From assembly GCA_024529925.1 (NCBI GenBank), contig JAFEUB010001064.1:62001-126000 (forward strand): a DNA stretch of 64,000 nt, given 5' to 3'. Positions 12,023-21,766 of this stretch are shown here, one piece after another. The notes below the pieces were generated by a model, which was not told the origin of the DNA, ran no database searches, and worked only from the letters and a program-made list of their open reading frames with translations. Both the position numbers and the translations under genes were made by a program. Positions within the stretch are counted from its first letter, which is position 1. Every line of letters begins with the position of its first letter. Origin of the DNA: Ophthalmolycus amberensis. Lineage: Eukaryota; Chordata; Actinopteri; Perciformes; Zoarcidae.

Positions 12023-12703
12023 AGCCTCACCTTTCTTTTTCTATAAACTTGCAGGACAGGAATTGAGACGGCTAGCTGCATACAGGGCCCCGACTTTTCC
12101 TGGAGAGAGTCATTGGTGTCATTAGCCTGGACCCAGAAGATATCAATTATTTCCTTTATCAGGTAGGGGAGACAGAGGATGGTTGTGGAACCGTCGAGGA
12201 GTGGAGATTTAGGATCCTGCGACAATGGAGCAAATCTGTTTTGAAGTTGTAGGCTTGGTTGTTGTGGAGGTGTTTTGCAGGTTTTACTTTCCTCAGCTGT
12301 CCTTGGCTTTGTCCGTCTGGGTGCAGGGGTTGAGGAGGAGTTCTGCCTGTGTGCTAGTGCAGGCCAGCCAGTCGCATCACAAATCTCAGGGCGCTGGGCT
12401 CTGCCGGTTAGTCGTCCTCCCACATATTTTCTCTTCGGCTTTGCACCGAGAGAGTTCCAGGGAGGACTACCATTTGAAGATTCATCATCTGCTCTCTCCT
12501 CCTGTTTCTTGGTAGGCCTGGTTGTGCTAGTTAGCTGTGTCTTAGCTTGCGTTTGTCCAGTGTTTTGAGTCCATGGTAAAGTGGTATCATTTCCCACACA
12601 GTCCATTTACCGCCACGTTTACTTTTAGTCGGTGGATTTTTGTTTCCAAGACTGCAATCTTCTGTAGGAGTTTGTAGTAGTCGTCCGTGGAGAAGGGAGG
12701 CAT
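12023..12703 (-). pseudogene. L2 LINE ORF1-like protein, frameshifted and cut by LTR
   Basis: An ATG at 12703 opens MPPFSTDDYYKLLQKIAVLE, a short leucine-rich start that could form a coiled coil, and stops after about 38 codons at a frameshift. A second frame (from 12606) carries on: a polar Ser/Thr/Pro-rich region, PPWNSLGAKPKRKYVGG, then PLSQDPKSPLLDGSTT. L2-group elements often encode a small nucleic-acid-binding ORF1 protein with such a layout. The frame is cut at 12022 by the inserted LTR. The codons read into the LTR down to 11866 are not part of it. Confidence 0.6.
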
Positions 12704-12890
12704 CTTGCTGCTACTTAGCTTTAACTTAGCTGCTAGTTAGCATTAGCTAACAATCCAAATAGCTCGACGACTTTCTGGATTTGTCTTCACTCAAACGTTG
12801 AAGAGTGATATATCTGGCAAGATATATGTGATATATCTGGCAAATTGAAGCAAGAAAGAGCAAGCAGCAAAGCGACTGCACTCTCTCATC

Positions 12891-13124
12891 AAGGTCGTCG
12901 AAGAGGACTCTTTGTATCTAATGTGATCCAGTCATTTTGGTTCATGGACTGTTTCAACATATGTTTTATGTCTGTTACGTAACGTATTGCTCAAATAACA
13001 ATTCATTTTGTAAACTCTTCCTTTGTGGCATCTGGTGCATTAGCGTTTTGAATTGCTCCAAAAACAGTAAGAAGGTATAACTGTAAACCAGCAAACAATG
13101 AAAGGTTGATGGAACAAAGGTTAC
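12891..13124. other. Intronic sequence after the 13-kb exon
   Basis: This is the 5' end of the fat3 intron on the minus strand, beginning with donor GTAACC. Nothing else was recognised. Confidence 0.5.
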
Positions 13125-13264
13125 CTGTGTGTATGCAGTGTTGGTGCCGTCGCTGGCCTGAACCGTCAGGTTGTAGAAGGACCGCTGCTCAGCATCCAGA
13201 GGCTTGGCGATGATGATGGTGCCCACAGCCTTCTCTACGTCAAACACGCTGTCGCTGTTCCCAC
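13125..13264 (-). CDS. fat3: FAT3-like cadherin, 140-bp exon (last of five in the window)
   Basis: Acceptor GGAGCAG (AG at 13266-13265), donor GTAACC (13124-13119). It enters in phase 1, completing a Gly codon begun by the 20-kb exon (FDVTG then GNSDSVFDVEKAVG), and leaves in phase 0 after TAYTQ. The motifs IIIAKPLDAEQRSFYNLTV and ASDGTNTAYTQ form the middle of a cadherin repeat; PLDAEQRS stands at the LDRE position. The pyrimidine tract before the acceptor is poor. The next exon, which should begin with the end of the repeat, is not visible in the 13.1 kb to the left, so this intron extends past the window edge. Confidence 0.9.
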
Positions 13265-13559
13265 CTGCTCCACGCGAGAGGGAGGTTCAGACAGTGTCAG
13301 TCATACAGACAACCATTGGTCCGTAAATAAATGTCTTTCATTCATGTGCAACCATGTGCTGAAATACCCAAACATTAGTTTGGATATGACATAAACAGCA
13401 GTACATTTGATGTTTTGCCTGTATACTCCGCCTGAGCAGCACATGACTGGAGACCATTGCTGCACATGCTCTTCATTGATTTTCTGCGGAGTGTGGGATG
13501 GTATAGATGAGGGAGGGATGGCTGCTGACAAGATTAAGCCCCCCCCCCCCCTTTTCTCA
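13265..13559. other. Intronic sequence upstream of the 13-kb exon
   Basis: It holds the acceptor region of the 140-bp exon and a run of C at 13540-13551. No other feature is visible. Confidence 0.4.
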
Positions 13560-14160
13560 CAATGCACATAAAGACATCCGCAACCTCGCCATCATTTTAG
13601 ATTTTTGTCTTGAAGCAAAGGAGACAGAAGTTGTTCAGCCCTGCTTTGCCCAACTAAGATCAGGTCATTCTTTTCCTCTGCACACTTAAAAATGCTCATC
13701 CATGCTTTTATCTCCTCCAGACTTGATTATTGCAACGTACTTTTTTCTGGTATTCAGCAGGCGGAACATCCAAAAAGATCCAAAGTAAATAGAAAATGCT
13801 GCCGACAGGTTTTTAACACTTACTAAGAGAAGCAACCACATCCTCGCTGCCTTTCACTGCTTTCCTGTGAGTTTTAGAATTGATTTTTAGATATTGCGGC
13901 TTTCTTTTGCTAACTCCTTATGAACCTGATCCTCTAGCAGGGACCATAGTGGTTCCAAAATCCCTTTAGCGGTCCTGGCCCCTCAGCTGTGGAACTCCAT
14001 GCCTCAGTATCCTCCTTTAAATCTCTTCGTAAAATTCACTTTGATCTATGTTGTATCTGCTTACATGTTTTGTTCTTCTTTATATCCTTATCGTGTTTAC
14101 TTTTTGTGTATTGTGAAGAACTTTGTAAGTTTGTTTTTGAAAGGTGCTATATAGGGCGAG
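13560..14160 (+). mobile_element. Old LINE relic (L2/CR1-type ORF2 C-terminus)
   Basis: Across shifting frames the translation gives DIRNLAIILDF, SPPDLIIATYFF (a decayed SRLDYCN block), IENAADRFLT, ITLAAFHCFPV-like HWLPV decay, FRIDF and PQLWNSMPQ. This is the typical order of the LINE reverse transcriptase C-terminal region. It ends in a LINE-like 3' UTR with tttttgaaaggtgctatatag. It is heavily mutated and much older than the L2 at 8.3-12.9 kb. Confidence 0.65.
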
Positions 14161-14524
14161 GCGCAGGTTCTGAGAAATACCTCGGCATAACCACAGTTCT
14201 TCACGCTACCGCAGCCTGGGAATGGGAGGAGTGAGCAGAGGGCTATTCGGTTGGTTGCAATCTGCAACACTAATGCCACTAAATTGTACACACTGCACTC
14301 ATATGTAATCTAATTATTTTAGTTATATTCTGTACCTAGTTTTTGTTGGTTGCACATTTACAATGAATGTATAAAGAATATATTTGGCCTCAACAACTGA
14401 ATGTAAACCTATTAACAGGAGCCCATCTGACATCCACAAGTTTAGCTGTTTAAAATGAAACCTAAGCCATGACAGACAACAATAAACACAGGCTGATAAT
14501 CTGGGCATTTAACCAGATCAACAG
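14161..14524. other. Intronic sequence, nothing recognised
   Basis: AT-rich sequence between a LINE relic and a minisatellite. No motifs found. Confidence 0.35.
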
Positions 14525-14702
14525 TCCTGACCCATGGTGTCCTGAGACATGGTGTCCTGACCCTGGTGTCCTGAGACATGGTGTCCTGAGACATGGTGTC
14601 CTGAGACATGGTGTCCTGACCCTGGTGTCCTGAGACATGGTGTCCTGACCCTGGTGTCGTGAGACATGGTGTCCTGACCCTGGTGTCCTGAGACATGGTG
14701 TT
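14525..14702. repeat. Minisatellite, 14-15 bp units
   Basis: About a dozen tandem units alternate between two versions, tggtgtcctgagaca and tggtgtcctgaccc. They run without interruption from 14525 to 14702. The mixed unit order suggests expansion of a two-unit block. Confidence 0.9.
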
Positions 14703-16887
14703 AACAGGACAAAAGCTGCACTACTGTCAGACGGACCGGGGCGGATTCTGGACATAAATATGAAGAAGCCTTAGTGAGCACAATGCTGTTCAAACAGACA
14801 CAAGAGTACATGTGGAAATTAATTGACGTTTTCCTGAATTGGAGTTCAAGCTGCTCTGTTCTAAAATTGGTTTCCTCTGCCTCTCTGAGCCAAGTTCATA
14901 CAGGCTCAACTGGACAGTTGTCTCACTACAGAACATGGACTCAGACAAAAACAAATGTTTTATATCTTTAAGTAACAATATTTTCTTCCTTCTTGCCCAA
15001 TCACAATCAAGTATTCTCTGTGGCTGTCATGTAAGTAAGTGATAATAAACAATTAAGTGTTCTGATATGAGAAAATATTGGAAGAGGCAAATGCTAAAAG
15101 ACACCAACATAGGCAGCAACGCTAGTTTCTCTGTAAAGACCATATTCAGATATGTAGACTGCAGGGGATCGAACCACAGACCTACTGATAACACCACTCC
15201 ATCTCCTGAGCCTCAATGGTGGCGAGTCCTCTGACCCTCAGGACACCAGCAACGTCTTGACATCCATCACTTATCAGTCCCACAGAACACATGTGCTCAC
15301 ATTTTTACAAAAGTAACAATGTGAGAGAATTAAGAAAGCTGTCACCCATTGTTGCCATGGGAGCATATAAAAAGGTTGTGATATATTTTTACCAAACCTT
15401 CATCCCATCAATGAACCTTGGCTGCAATTAAGTCCATAAATGTGAAAAACATATACACATTGACACAGGATAAACATTAACATTAACACAGACACACTCG
15501 TCTTCTCGGGTGAGCTTTGTGGTTCATTCCCCATCGGCTAACCGCCTCCAACCCACCAAACACAGGAATATGTCAGCAGCACCGATAAGAAGCACAGGGG
15601 GGGGGGGGGGGGGGATGAGCATCAATGAAAAAGAAAAGGAAACCAAAGAAAGGGAAGTAGAGGGAAGACAGCTAACAGGGGTAGTGGAAGTTGGAAACGA
15701 GATACCTTCTGAGGAACAGTTCCTGCCACAAGCACTCTGCAGTATATAGAACATCTCACGGAAAGACCTGGGACCTTCCAGGCATGAAGCATTGAGGAGA
15801 GAGAGGAGAGAGAAGGTGAGACAGGAAGGACCGACAGGCTGGGGGGGAGGAAGACAGGAGGATGGCGTAGTGAGCAAAGGAGGTGAGGAGACAGACTGAT
15901 GAGACAAGACGGGGACAGCAACTGCTTCTGCTGAGCTGAACCTCTGTCATATTATTGGTACATGGGCTACTGAAAAACAACATTGTAAAGTCTGAATTAC
16001 TAATATTGTCATATTAAGAATTTAGTCTTCACATACGATTTAACGCTAATTTATGTTAATTTAAGTTCATGCCAAAGGAAAGTGTTTAATTTGCAACATT
16101 CTCAGTCAAATAACGCAGCTTGGTCAGTGGCATTAAGCTACAAACTGAGAATATTTTTCTTTACGGCATATAAATATACACTCGTCACATGTGTCTTTTC
16201 AAAAATATATTCTGACTGAAGGCTGAATCAAAGTGTCATCGTTTACTTTTGGTTCTTCACAGTAAATGAACAGCGGCCTCCTGGATGAGCCGTCCACCTC
16301 CCTCCCTGTGTGGACTCTCTCGGCATTTAAACTACGTCAGCTGCTCTGCCTGTGATGGTGCGTCGCATTCACACACTGACCAAGCTTGATGCCTTGGGAG
16401 AGACCTGTCTTCTTTTCTTTGGACAGAGAGACCACTGATAAACATTATTTATAAAATGGACTTAGCTGTTATCACAAGCAACCTGTTTTGCAATTTTGAC
16501 GTTGACAAAAATGTTTCTTACAATCCAAACCAGTCATCTGCTGATAAGGAGACAAAGACATGCCCTTTGCTAAGATCTCAGAAGAACAAATATTCAATGA
16601 TGTCAAAATAAAAACCTGTCACAGCTCTTTCTCACGATAAATTATTTCCAGTTATTTTATACTTTATGCTTTGAGCTTTTTCTCAAAACATGCTCTAATG
16701 CTTCATCATGACCAAGCCACGATGGTGTGCTTGGTCATGTAAATACAGATGTGTGCATACATATATTTTTCTATATGTCAATTTGATCTGAATATTGCAT
16801 TATTGGTTTTGCACACACATAACATTTATGCACAGTGTTACAGTGTAATGCTAAATGGCTCCTGGGAGGTTGACCAAATCAAAGCTT
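14703..16887. other. Intronic sequence with an 18-bp poly-G run
   Basis: No gene or transposon seen. A run of 18 G lies at 15597-15614, and the next 300 bp are purine-rich on the plus strand (gag/aag-rich, 15615-15905). The open frames on both strands there come from that skewed composition. Confidence 0.5.
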
Positions 16888-17992
16888 ATTGAGAGAGCGA
16901 GAGATGAGATGAGAGAGATGAGAGAGATGAGATGAGATGAGATGAGAGAGATGAGATGAGATGAGAGAGAGAGATGAGAGAGATGAGAGAGAGAGAGATG
17001 AGAGCGAGAGCGAGATGAGAGAGATGAGAGAGAGAGATAGAGATGAGATGAGAGCGAGAGATGAGATGGGAGAGAGAGATGAGATGAGAGCGAGAGATGA
17101 GATGAGAGCGAGAGATGAGAGAGATGAGATGAGAGAGATGAGATGAGAGAGAGAGATGAGATGAGATGAGAGAGAGATGAGCGAGAGAGATGAGAGAGAG
17201 AGATGAGATGAGATGAGAGAGAGAGATGAGATGAGATGAGAGAGAGAGATGAGAGAGATGAGATGAGATGAGAGAGAGATGAGAGAGATGAGATGGGATG
17301 AGAGAGAGATGAGATGAGAGAGATGAGATGGGAGAGAGAGAGATGAGATGAGAGAGAGAGATGAGATGAGAGAGATGAGATGAGAGAGATGAGATGGGAG
17401 AGAGAGAGATGAGATGAGATGAGAGAGATGAGATGGGAGAGAGAGATGAGATGAGAGAGAGAGATGAGATGGGAGAGAGAGAGAGAGAGATGAGATGAGA
17501 GCCAGAGATGAGAGATGAGAGAGAGAGATGAGATGAGAGAGAGCGATAAGATGAGAGAGAGATGAGATGAGAGAGAGATGAGATGAGAGAGATGAGATGG
17601 GAGAGAGAGAGATGAGATGAGAGAGAGAGATGAGATGGGAGAGAGATGAGATGAGATGAGAGAGATGAGATGGGAGAGAGAGAGATGAGATGAGAGAGAT
17701 GAGATGAGAGATGAGATGGGAGAGAGAGATGAGATGAGAGAGAGAGATGAGATGGGAGAGAGAGATAAGATGAGAGAGAGAGAGATGAGATGAGAGAGAG
17801 ATGAGATGAGATGAGAGAGATGAGATGGGAGAGAGAGAGATGAGATGAGATGAGAGAGAGAGATGAGATGAGAGAGAGAGATGAGATGGGAGAGAGAGAG
17901 ATGAGAAGGGAGAGAGAGAGATGAGATGAGATGAGAGAGATGAGATGGGAGAGAGAGATGGGAGAGAGAGAGATGAGATGAGAGAGAGATGG

Positions 17993-18024
<32 letters not shown>

Positions 18025-19488
18025 TGAGATGAGAGAGATGAGAGAGATGAGATGGGAGAGAGAGAGATGAGATGAGAGAGAGATGAGATGAGAGAGATGA
18101 GATGGGAGAGAGAGAGATGAGATGAGAGAGAGATGAGATGGGAGAGAGAGAGATGAGATGAGAGAGATGAGATGAGAGAGAGAGAGATGAGATGAGATGG
18201 GAGAGAGAGAGATGAGATGAGAGAGAGAGATGAGATGGGAGAGAGAGATAAGATGAGAGAGAGAGAGATGAGATGAGAGAGAGATGAGATGAGCGAGATG
18301 AGATGGGAGAGAGATGAGAGAGAGAGATGAGATGAGAGAGAGAGATGAGATGGGAGAGAGAGATGAGAGAGAGAGATGAGATGGGAGAGAGAGAGATGAG
18401 ATGAGAGAGATGAGATGGGAGAGAGAGAGATGGGAGAGAGAGAGATGAGATGAGAGAGAGATGAGATGGGAGAGAGAGAGAGAGATGAGAGAGATGAGAT
18501 GAGAGATGAGATGGGAGAGAGAGAGATGAGATGAGAGAGAGATGAGATGAGAGAGATGAGATGGGAGAGAGATAGATGAGATGAGAGAGAGAGATGAGAT
18601 GGGAGAGAGAGAGATGAGATGAGAGAGATGAGAGATGAGATGAGAGAGATGAGATGAGAGAGATGAGATGGGAGAGAGAGAGATGAGATGAGAGAGAGAT
18701 GAGATGGGAGAGAGAGATGAGATGAGAGAGAGAGATGAGATGGGAGAGAGATGAGATGAGAGAGATGAGATGAGAGAGATGAGATGGGAGAGAGAGAGAT
18801 GAGATGAGAGAGATGAGATGAGAGAGATGAGATGAGAGAGAGAGATGAGATGGGAGAGAGAGAGATGAGATGAGAGAGATGAGATGGGAGAGAGAGATGA
18901 GAGAGAGAGATGAGATGGGAGAGAGAGAGATGAGATGAGAGAGATGAGATGGGAGAGAGAGAGATGGGAGAGAGAGAGATGAGATGAGAGAGAGATGAGA
19001 TGGGAGAGAGAGAGAGAGATGAGAGAGATGAGATGAGAGATGAGATGGGAGAGAGAGAGATGAGATGAGAGAGAGATGAGATGAGAGAGATGAGATGGGA
19101 GAGAGATAGATGAGATGAGAGAGAGATGAGATGGGAGAGAGAGAGATGAGATGAGAGAGATGAGAGATGAGATGAGAGAGATGAGATGAGAGAGATGAGA
19201 TGGGAGAGAGAGAGATGAGATGAGAGAGAGATGAGATGGGCGAGAGAGATGAGATGAGAGAGAGAGATGAGATGGGAGAGAGAGATGAGATGAGAGAGAT
19301 GAGATGAGAGAGATGAGATGGGAGAGAGAGAGATGAGATGAGAGAGATGAGATGAGAGAGATGAGATGAGAGAGAGAGATGAGATGGGAGAGAGAGAGAT
19401 GAGATGAATGAGAGAGATGAGATGGGAGAGAGAGAGAGATGAGATGAGAGAGAGAGATATGAGAGAGAGAGATGAGATGAGAGAGATG
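16888..19488. repeat. 2.6-kb GA-rich satellite (gagatgagatgggagaga type)
   Basis: The plus strand is almost only G and A with a periodic T (gatgagatgagag, gatgggagagag). Units are of irregular length, mixing (GA)n, GAGAT and GGGAGA blocks. Higher-order duplication is visible: a segment from about 18362 is repeated about 534 bp later from about 18896, including the rare variant gatagatgag at 18571 and 19105. Because stops need T in certain positions, the CT-rich minus strand stays open in two frames for 901 and 879 codons of Ser-Leu-His-Ile repeats. These are artefacts, not genes. It lies in the intron between the 20-kb and 13-kb exons. Confidence 0.97.
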
Positions 19489-20213
19489 TTCATCGAGTGT
19501 GGGCTGATTTGAGCGCACAGTGCATGCATCACGGCTGGGGAACTGTCAGTGTACATATAGTATTGAATAGCATTATAAAACTAATGGAATTAGAATCAAA
19601 AGTACTGATTATTAGAATTATTAAATCACTTTTAACACACCAGAATCGTCACCATATATAATGCATAAAAATTGAGCTTAGAGCACTGGGCATGACATAA
19701 TCTTGTTAAGCCGTTCAAGTGGGTGAAAGTGAACTTTGACGGCTCCAAGGGATTTAAGAGCTCAACGTAGGGCATTTCCCATCTATAGGGGAATGTCACA
19801 TTGGCTTTAAAATCTGTCTGAATGTTCTTTATTGAGAGCTAGCCAGTGTCTCCTCTAAGCAGAGACATTATGAAAGGAACTGAATAAGTCATGAATAATA
19901 CTTCGAAATAACACTTAATCTCTTAAAGGGAAAGTCTTTCTGACAAAAGAGTCTCAGGAAACATGAAGATACTTTTGTTTAGGTTTGATTCTGAATTCAA
20001 TCCACAAGAGTTCTCTATAGACTGTTGTCTACTGTTGTCATTTCCTTCAGGATATACAGACCTGACAGCTGGGGAAGCTGTCACCATGGTGACTGGGATG
20101 GGCAGAGCATAACAGATCATGCAGCAAGGCCACAGTGTCTGAGCTGCACCTCATACAAACACCAACACACACCCGACCTCACACAACAGTGAAAGAGGAT
20201 AGGGAGATTTTAC
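19489..20213. other. Intronic sequence after the 20-kb exon
   Basis: This is the 5' portion of the intron on the minus strand, with donor GTAAAA at 20213-20208. Nothing else was recognised. Confidence 0.4.
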
Positions 20214-20424
20214 CTGTGACGTCAAACCACAAGGGGGCGGAGCTCTGCTGCAGGGACACCACACCCACAATCTCTGCCACCTTGTCATTCTCCATGACAG
20301 TGAAATTATAGAATGGCTCATCGAAGAGCACTGGGACAGTTGAGGGAGGAGATCGACGAATCCACTCGATGTGCAGGCGAGCTGTGGAGGATTTCTGAGG
20401 ACGCCCGTTGTCTGTCGCTTTGAT
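20214..20424 (-). CDS. fat3: FAT3-like cadherin, 211-bp exon
   Basis: Acceptor CTGCTCTTCAG (AG at 20426-20425), donor GTAAAA (20213-20208). It enters in phase 0 and leaves in phase 1. The product reads IKATDNGRPQKSSTARLHIEW, then FDEPFYNFTVMENDKV, EIVGVVSL and PLWFDVT. This closes the repeat begun in the previous exon (DNGRP, HIEW) and opens the next (FYNFTVMEND). The reading frame continues upstream into the intron, but the AG and the exact phase join to the previous exon (SYDILT then IKATDNG) fix the boundary. Together with its neighbours this is the strongest evidence for FAT family membership, because the NGRPQKSS/HIEW block is characteristic of FAT1/FAT3. Confidence 0.92.
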
Positions 20425-21451
20425 CTGAAGAGCAGTTAGATTGTAAAGTAGAGGCTCACCCAAAAGTCAGCCACACTGAAATAGCATACAGAAAATAAAG
20501 ACGCATGGATATTTCTGGGTATTGAAATTCATGTTTTGATGCAATGTGAAGGGATATTTGGCAACCCCAAACCCAAACGAGCAAGTCCATTCCAGCGGCC
20601 AATGTTTTCTATACCGCTACAGTATGGTGACAGTTACGAAACGTGAACATTTATTACAAGAGTGTGCAGTCTGCTGCATGTGCTACACATTCATCATGCA
20701 AATCTTTTTGCCAAATTGATACATTTTCAACTCAACAGATCCGCCTTTCTGCCCTGAAAAATCACTCGGTATCTTTTTGCCTATGTTAAAAGTTGACTCT
20801 GTATGCATTCAGGCCACCTCTGAACTCATCCCAGCATCTTACAAATAACAATCATAACAGACAGTTCAGAGCCTCACAACTTACATGCCAATTCCAACAT
20901 CCTCTATGTAGCGAGGCAGACGGTGAGGATGAAGAGGTCGGGGGGGCTTGATTCTATGATACTATGTAGTCCTGCCCCACCTCCTCCCTCTCCCTGTTCG
21001 TTTTGTGATTTAGGCACATTCACTATTCAAGTACAGAACTGAAATAATGAAGGTCTTGAAACTAGATTGTGACTCTATTTAAGAATCAAAATCAGGTAAT
21101 TAAGCAGCACCCAACTTAATGTCCTTATCTTGATATTGTGCTTTAGTTGTGTGTATTCCCAAAATATAATTTCAGTTCAATTACCACAAAGCAGTTGACA
21201 CACAATAACCCTGCAGCTTTCAGTGTTTGCTGCGAGTTATAGGGCCTTAAATAGAAATCCAGAACCAAAATGCGTATCTTCTCATCAGGCAGGTTTCTTT
21301 CATGAACTGAACTGATATTAATGCCAAATATAAGGAGAAAACACACAATCCACGCATTCCTAAGATGTAGAGGCATGAGAATTCAACAGACATTCTAGAT
21401 GTTGAAAACGTGTCGGCAGTCATGCCTAATAATTCATGAAGGTATGCATAC
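20425..21451. other. Intron between the 21-kb and 20-kb exons
   Basis: A compact 1,027-bp intron on the minus strand with GT (21451-21450) and AG (20426-20425) ends. It carries no mobile element that I can see, in contrast to the other three introns. Confidence 0.7.
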
Positions 21452-21766
21452 AGTCAGAATGTCGTAGCTCCCTGCAGTGAAGGCCTTGCGTGAAGATACA
21501 ACTGCAGTCTTGGGGTCGATAAAGAACTTCCCTTCCTCGTTTCCGTCCACGATGCTGTAGGAGAGGTCGCTGTTGGGCCCTTCATCGCGGTCGTAGGCAA
21601 ACACCCGATAGATGGGCTCGCCCTTCTTTCTACGCTCTCTCTCTGGAAGTTTGACCTGGTAGACCTTCTCAGGAAATGTGGGCTTGTTGTCGTTTTCATC
21701 CAGGACCTGAACCATCACCCACACTGTACTCTGCCTTGGACTAGGACCACCATCTGACACCAGCAC
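21452..21766 (-). CDS. fat3: FAT3-like cadherin, 315-bp exon
   Basis: Acceptor CCCCTGCAG (AG at 21768-21767) and donor GTATGC (21451-21446) bound 105 in-frame codons, phase 0 at both ends. Motifs in order are VSDGGPSPRQS, the inter-repeat calcium motif LDENDNKP, a basic segment LPERERRKKGEPIY, DRDEGPNSD, FFIDPKTAVVSS and GSYDILT. It ends one cadherin repeat and covers most of the next. The basic RERRKKGEP segment and the DGNEEGKF motif resemble my recollection of FAT3 more than FAT1, which has a longer insertion here. The donor is weak after the fourth base (GTATGC instead of GTAAGT or GTGAGT). Confidence 0.92.

Larger units (their letters stand above)
8266..12890 (-). mobile_element. Nearly complete L2 (Maui-type) LINE, split by a solo LTR
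   Basis: The minus-strand element has a 5' region, an ORF1-like protein, ORF2 with endonuclease and reverse transcriptase, and a 3' UTR ending in aataaacttgcc with cttgcc repeats (8266-8290). The 3' end is the typical L2 tail: a gcactttgaatt block, then gtgctatacaaataaac. The total is about 4.0 kb after removing the 656-bp LTR at 11362-12017. Several 1-bp indels break ORF2. The 5' boundary is approximate. The length and presence of ORF1 mean this copy was once close to full length, which is unusual because LINE copies are mostly 5'-truncated. Confidence 0.85.

Noticed and set aside
15510..15983. Open frames on both strands next to the poly-G run
   Set aside because: Caused by purine-rich composition; no family features.
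16851..19556. Minus-strand open frames of 901 and 879 codons
   Set aside because: Both are translations of the GA/CT satellite (Ser-Leu-His-Ile repeats) in different frames of the same DNA, with no start context, domain or splice structure. The absence of stops is a consequence of base composition.
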